A DNA stretch of 64,000 nt from assembly GCA_020634855.1 (NCBI GenBank), contig JACKAU010000003.1, forward strand, positions 62,001 to 126,000, in the 5' to 3' direction. The DNA comes from Anaerolineales bacterium (GTDB lineage: Bacteria; Chloroflexota; Anaerolineae; 4572-78; J111). The notes under the pieces were generated by a model, which saw only the letters and a program-made list of their open reading frames with translations, did not search any database and was not told where the DNA came from. Below are positions 59,852 to 64,000 of this stretch, one piece after another; positions within the stretch are counted from its first letter, which is position 1; each line of letters starts with the position of its first letter. The translations under genes were made by a program, and so were the position numbers.

Positions 59852-60377
59852 CGAACATCAAAGGAGAGAAGAAAAAATGATACAGAGCAATTAAGGAGCT
59901 TGCTGCAAGGCTTATACGAAAGATAAGTGCTACATAAGGAGTCCCTCTCAAATCAATCTCAGAAGGACTCCCATTAGAAATAAGTCGGCATGAGGTCTCC
60001 CATTAAATTTTATGGGTGGCGGACTCTCGCTTGAGCCCTATAACACGCCCCATCTATTATATATTGATTTTGGCCTCGCCACTTAACTATCTATAATTTA
60101 TCACATTTCTGGTTGGAATACACCCGCCATCGATCCAGTATTGAGCCTGGTCACTTATACAGGCGTGTAGCCTTAGATCCGGACATACTCTTTTAACTTG
60201 ACCCAGATTGCCCTGCCTCCTGACGACAGACCGCCGACCGTTGACCGCCGAACTTCATTGAGACCACCCACTTTGTGGCGGTCTGCGGTCAGCCAGCGAC
60301 GGTCTATCAACTGAACGTCAATTTTGGTGGTTTATATCGGTCAAATCAATTGCGGGCTTGTTAGCGAGAGCAAAAAT

Positions 60378-60408
60378 AAAAGGCCGGTCTGCCACAATCC
60401 GGCCTTTT
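60378..60408. terminator. Hairpin terminator
   Basis: AAAAGGCCGG (60378-60387) pairs with CCGGCCTTTT (60399-60408). The T-tract is better on the minus strand (TTTTATTTTT). Confidence 0.65.
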
Positions 60409-60587
60409 GGGGGGAGAGTAAAAAAGGGGTGATCTGCCTCATCTAAAGCGATCAGGCAGATCGCTGCTGTGTTGTACTCTCTTTTACGCCGGAGCTGACT
60501 TAAACCTTCATTTTTTTCATCGCGACACGCTCAGAATTTTCTACTCCAAATTTGACCTTTGGCCGCTGCCCACCTACGATTTATAGC

Positions 60588-62990
60588 ATGCGCAAACATA
60601 TCATTGCTCTGATTTTGTTCTGCTTATTTGCTTTGCTGGGCGCTCCGGTTTCGGCTCAAACAGTTGACGGATTGACCCTGACGGCCGAACCCGCCTTCGG
60701 TGGACAGTTCAAGTACGGGCATTGGCTGCCCATCTTTGTAACGGTCGAAAATAATGGCGCCGACCTCAATGCCGAACTCCGCGCTCGGGTTACCGGCCAA
60801 ACCGGCCAGATCAACTTCACCGTTCCCGCCGAACTGCCCGCCGGCAGCCGCAAGCGATTTACCCTCTACACCCTACCCAACAACTTCTCCCGCACCGTTA
60901 AAGTGGATTTAGTCCGCGAAGAAGAAACCTTAACCAGCCAAACGGTCGATATCGCTTCCGCCCCAAACAATCGCTACTTTATCGGCGTGGTGGCCGAGAA
61001 CGCGCCCAACCTGAGCCTGCTCAGTTCGATGGATCTGCCGGGCCGGCCGGATAGCCCCGAGGTGCTTAACATCAGTCTGGCCGAAACGCCCGATCGGGCC
61101 GAAGGACTGACTCTGTTCGATACCATCATCTTGAACGCGGTCGATACCAGTCAACTTAGTCCCGACCAACAAGCCGCCCTTCAGCAGTGGGTCGTCAGCG
61201 GTGGCCGGCTGGTATTGGGCGGCGGTGGTGGGGCTGTGCTTACGCTGGCCGGTCTGCCGGCCGACCTCCAGCCCGTTACGGTCACCGGCCAACAGGAATT
61301 GCCGGCCTTGCCCGCTTTAGAAACGTACACCGGCCGGACAATTGCGGTGCCGGGGCCGTTTCTGGCAGCGACAGTCGAACCGGGGGCGGAAACAACTACC
61401 CTACTGGCTGAAGTGATCGATGGCTCCGACGAGCTGCCCCTCATCGTTGAACGCAACCTGGGCAAGGGCTATGTCGATTTTGTGGCCCTGGATTTGACCC
61501 ACACCCCCTTTAGCGACTGGGCGGGGGTAACCGATTTTGCCCAACGGCTGTTGGCCCCCAACGCCGCCTGGCCCGACTTCTTACCCCCCGATATCGCCCC
61601 CGACCAGATGCGCAATAGCCAGATGTCATCGGTGTTATCCAACCTGCCCACCCTCGATCTGCCTTCGATCCGGGTTTTAGGACTGCTGCTGATCGGTTAT
61701 ATTGCGCTGGTCGGGCCGCTCAATTATCTGATTTTACGCCGGCTGGATCGGCTAGCCTGGGCCTGGATAACCATTCCGGCTCTAACGCTGGCGTTCTCTG
61801 CTTTGGCCTTCGGCCTGAGCTACCAACTGCGTGGCAGCGACATCCTCCTCAACCAACTCTCGATTATGGAAATCAGCGAAGATGGCCGGGTAACCGATAC
61901 CCAAACTTACGTCGGTATTTTTTCGCCGCATCGCCAGTCATACGATGTGACCGTTGAAGGTCGCCCTCTGCTGCGCCCTTTGGGTGAAGGTTACTACGAT
62001 CCCTGGAGCGGCGAAGTTCGGGTTGGCTCGATGAGCGTGGTGCAGGGCGAACCGGCCCGGGTTCGCGGTTTAACCGTCAACCAGTGGTCGCTCCAATCTT
62101 TCGTAGCCGAAACCCCCTTGCCCGAACCGCCCTGGCTGGAGGCAGAAATTGCCGTTGAGCGCGAGCGCCTGACCGGCCGCCTGATCAATCAGGGGACGAC
62201 TACGCTGGAAGATGTGGTCGTCATCTTTAACACTGATTTTCAAAAATTGGGCGATATCGCTCCGGGGCAGGCCGTTGCGTTGAATTTGAATTTTAACCAA
62301 CAGCAAATTTTTAATACCGGCGGCTTTGGCAGCTACATGATCTTTCAGGACGAGTTGAGTCGATCCGGCCCCGAAGACCCCGAACTGACCTTTAAACAAC
62401 GCGTCTTAGACAGTACCGTCTTCAACCAATCATTTCGAACCAATAGCGCCGGCATCCTTGTGCTGGGCTGGCTCAAAGACAGCCCCTTAACGGTCACCCT
62501 GGACGGGCGCGAGGTCTCCAGCCAAAAAACCTCGTTGATTTACGGCCAACTGCCGGTTAAGTTCGATGAGGATAAGGTCAGTCTCCCGCCCAGTTTTAGC
62601 CGCGCCCAGACGGTAACCACCACCGGTCAAACCGGCACGTGCAACTACGGCACCGGCATCGAGGGCTACTACGTCGAGCGAGGTTCGGCCGAAGTCAAAC
62701 TCTCCTTGCCGGACAACATTCGCCGCATTGACCCGGTCCGGCTTGATCTCTACCTCCAAAGCGACGGCGGCCAGTGGGCGGAGTTACCGCAGGTGGATCT
62801 CTACGACCGGACGACGACCGAATGGATTGCGCTGGAACAGGCCCAATTCGGCCCAAACCCAATTTCGCAGCCGGAGCGATTCTTTGATCCCAATGAGGCC
62901 AGCTTGCTCATCCGGCTGTCTCGCAACGCCAACAGCCAAAACGGGGGTTGTATCTTTGCTGGCTTGGCCTTTGAAGGAGCGCGTTCATGA
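60588..62990 (+). CDS. Large exported membrane-anchored protein, partner of an ABC transporter
   Basis: A signal peptide (ALLGAPVSAQ) leads to a beta-rich exported domain (AEPAFGGQFKYGHWLPIFVT), a flavodoxin/glutaminase-like middle (DTIILNAVDTSQLSPDQQAA then WVVSGGRLVLGGGGG), two membrane helices near residues 365-385 and 395-415 (VLGLLLIGYIALVGPLNYLI) and a long C-terminal beta-rich region. I do not recognise a named family. Similar proteins occur beside ABC-2 transporters in gliding or export gene sets. It overlaps the ABC ATPase gene by four bases, so the two act together. ATG at 60588 starts the signal peptide; no strong ribosome binding site is seen. Confidence 0.7.
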   Translation: MRKHIIALILFCLFALLGAPVSAQTVDGLTLTAEPAFGGQFKYGHWLPIFVTVENNGADLNAELRARVTGQTGQINFTVPAELPAGSRKRFTLYTLPNNFSRTVKVDLVREEETLTSQTVDIASAPNNRYFIGVVAENAPNLSLLSSMDLPGRPDSPEVLNISLAETPDRAEGLTLFDTIILNAVDTSQLSPDQQAALQQWVVSGGRLVLGGGGGAVLTLAGLPADLQPVTVTGQQELPALPALETYTGRTIAVPGPFLAATVEPGAETTTLLAEVIDGSDELPLIVERNLGKGYVDFVALDLTHTPFSDWAGVTDFAQRLLAPNAAWPDFLPPDIAPDQMRNSQMSSVLSNLPTLDLPSIRVLGLLLIGYIALVGPLNYLILRRLDRLAWAWITIPALTLAFSALAFGLSYQLRGSDILLNQLSIMEISEDGRVTDTQTYVGIFSPHRQSYDVTVEGRPLLRPLGEGYYDPWSGEVRVGSMSVVQGEPARVRGLTVNQWSLQSFVAETPLPEPPWLEAEIAVERERLTGRLINQGTTTLEDVVVIFNTDFQKLGDIAPGQAVALNLNFNQQQIFNTGGFGSYMIFQDELSRSGPEDPELTFKQRVLDSTVFNQSFRTNSAGILVLGWLKDSPLTVTLDGREVSSQKTSLIYGQLPVKFDEDKVSLPPSFSRAQTVTTTGQTGTCNYGTGIEGYYVERGSAEVKLSLPDNIRRIDPVRLDLYLQSDGGQWAELPQVDLYDRTTTEWIALEQAQFGPNPISQPERFFDPNEASLLIRLSRNANSQNGGCIFAGLAFEGARS

Positions 62991-63913
62991 TCAAAACCGT
63001 ACAGTTAACCAAACAGTATGGCCGCCTGACCGCGCTCGACGCGCTTAATTTGCAGGTTGAAAAAGGCTCGTTGTTTGGGTTCATCGGCCCCAACGGCGCA
63101 GGTAAAACCACCACCTTGCGTCTGTTAGCCGGCCTGCTCGAACCCTCGTCCGGCCAAATTTGGTTCGACGGCCAGGACATCAGCCGCGATCCCGACCAAG
63201 CTCGCTGGCAAATTGGCTATATGCCCGACTTCTTCGGCGTCTACGAAGATATGAAGGTGTGGGAGTATCTCGACTTCTTTGCCCGTTGTTATCACCTCGC
63301 GCCCGACCGCCGCCGCCGCGTGGTGGACGAACTACTGGAACTGGTCGATTTGACCCACAAACGCGACGCCTGGGTCGAGAGCCTCTCGCGGGGCATGCGC
63401 CAACGCTTGTGTCTGGCCCACGCCCTGGTCCACGATCCCCACATTCTGCTGCTCGACGAACCGGCCTCCGGTCTCGACCCTCGCGCCCGGATCGAAATGC
63501 GCGAGTTGCTCAAAGAGCTGTCATCGCTGGGCAAGACTATCATCATCAGCTCTCACATCTTGGCCGAACTGGCCGAAATGTGCGACCACATCGGCGTGAT
63601 CGAAAAAGGCCGGCTGTTGTACAACGGCCCCGTCCAGCGCCTCAACCGCCAATTACACAGCCAGCGCCAGGTCCGGCTGCGGACTCTGTCGCCTGACGCA
63701 ACGGTTGAAACCGCGCTCAAAAGTTACCCCGGCGTCATCGACGCCCTGCCCAGCAAAAACGGTTGGGAATTTGGCCTCAACGGCGACGACGACAGCCTGG
63801 CTGGGCTACTGGCGCATCTGGTCAACCACGCCGTCCGCATCACCCACTTCTCCGAAACCTCTAGCGACCTGGAGTCCGTCTTTATGCAAATCACCACCGG
63901 AGACGTCGAATGA
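62987..63913 (+). CDS. ABC-2 type transporter ATPase (CcmA/GldA-like)
   Basis: 308 residues: Walker A GPNGAGKTTTLR, Q-loop region QIGYMPDFFGVYEDM, signature SLSRGMRQRLCLAHAL, Walker B ILLLDEPASGLDPRARIEMR and H-loop IISSHIL. The C-terminal extension (VRLRTLSPDATVETALKSY) is usual in ABC-2 exporters of the GldA/NatA group. It overlaps the upstream gene (ATGA), and a permease gene starts 34 bases later. Substrate unknown. Confidence 0.9.
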   Translation: MIKTVQLTKQYGRLTALDALNLQVEKGSLFGFIGPNGAGKTTTLRLLAGLLEPSSGQIWFDGQDISRDPDQARWQIGYMPDFFGVYEDMKVWEYLDFFARCYHLAPDRRRRVVDELLELVDLTHKRDAWVESLSRGMRQRLCLAHALVHDPHILLLDEPASGLDPRARIEMRELLKELSSLGKTIIISSHILAELAEMCDHIGVIEKGRLLYNGPVQRLNRQLHSQRQVRLRTLSPDATVETALKSYPGVIDALPSKNGWEFGLNGDDDSLAGLLAHLVNHAVRITHFSETSSDLESVFMQITTGDVE

Positions 63914-63947
63914 CGAAACATCTTAGCTTTCCCCTTAATGGTGTCCT

Positions 63948-64000
63948 ATGAAACGACCCCAACTCGCGCTTAATCCCATCATCGTCAAAGAGTTTCGCTC
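63948..64000 (+). CDS. ABC-2 transporter permease, 3' partial
   Basis: ATG at 63948 opens MKRPQLALNPIIVKEFRS, which runs off the window. The NPIIVKEFRSR start is typical of ABC-2 permeases. It directly follows the ATPase gene, so it is very probably its membrane partner. Confidence 0.6.
   Translation, partial: MKRPQLALNPIIVKEFR

Larger units (their letters stand above)
59716..60587. other. 872-base divergent spacer with two terminators
   Basis: No convincing gene. Hairpins with U-tracts lie at 59822-59851 and 60378-60408. Between them are a strong AAGGAGAG followed by a five-codon frame (59878-59895), an AGGAGTCC/GGACTCC hairpin (59937-59973) and a GACCGCCGACC-type word palindrome (60222-60320). 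A small RNA could be encoded here, but none is recognised. Confidence 0.5.

Noticed and set aside
1..64000. tRNA or rRNA genes and insertion sequences
   Set aside because: Scanning by eye found no convincing T-loop with matching acceptor arms, no rRNA motif and no transposase frame; a weak tRNA could still have been missed.

Overview
The window looks like a chromosomal segment of a Chloroflexota-type bacterium (Anaerolineae or a relative). That placement is inferred from gene content and protein style, not from a marker gene: there is no rRNA, and I found no tRNA. Composition is moderately GC-rich, most genes have clear AGGAG-type ribosome binding sites, and they lie in long co-directional runs. 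No phage, CRISPR array or insertion sequence was seen. Three places (about 23.4, 26.3 and 27.1 kb) show broken or overlapping reading frames. Two of them are repaired exactly by adding single bases to homopolymers, which points to sequencing or assembly error at least as much as to true pseudogenes.

Layout. 0-8.5 kb is housekeeping: a CtpA/Ste24-like M48 protease (partial), pyruvate dehydrogenase E1 and triple-lipoyl E2, peptide deformylase and RNase J. 8.6-19.8 kb is a complete MoxR-DUF58-Bat gene set (AAA+ ATPase, DUF58, BatD-like, two VWA proteins, TPR lipoprotein with a Gln/Asp repeat, BatD, BatE-like) followed by an OmpR-type two-component system. 20-26.7 kb is accessory: a double-Rossmann alcohol dehydrogenase, a TumE-type toxin-antitoxin pair, an unknown protein in two frames, 1.3 kb of non-coding repeats, and an SLC13/RCK permease. 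26.9-32 kb is a compact Calvin-cycle operon with red-type form I RuBisCO (cbbL, cbbS, cbbX, prk, rpe). 32.4-37.3 kb holds a nucleotidyltransferase-like protein, an acyl desaturase, an L,D-transpeptidase behind a possible structured leader, an AEC transporter and a remnant of an ABC-F gene.

37.5-50.8 kb is one 13-kb catabolic locus on the minus strand: a ribose/AI-2-class ABC importer, a SorC regulator, an aldo/keto reductase, a GlpD-like dehydrogenase, 3-keto-L-gulonate-6-phosphate decarboxylase, an LsrF-like thiolase/aldolase, an SMP-30 lactonase and a LyxK-like kinase. This combines parts of the Lsr, Ula/Yia and Ery/Glp systems and matches no single pathway I know. 51.4-54 kb has an ABC-F ATPase and a universal stress protein.

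54.3-59.7 kb is the most unusual part: a three-gene operon of a beta-propeller protein, a DHH/DHHA1 phosphodiesterase, and a 968-residue protein joining a degenerate acyl-CoA-synthetase domain to a C-terminal diadenylate-cyclase domain. It reads as a c-di-AMP synthesis/degradation module with a built-in ligand-binding ANL domain. 60.6-64 kb starts an ABC export system with a large membrane-anchored partner. Intergenic gaps carry many short-period palindromes made of repeated 8-12-base words.
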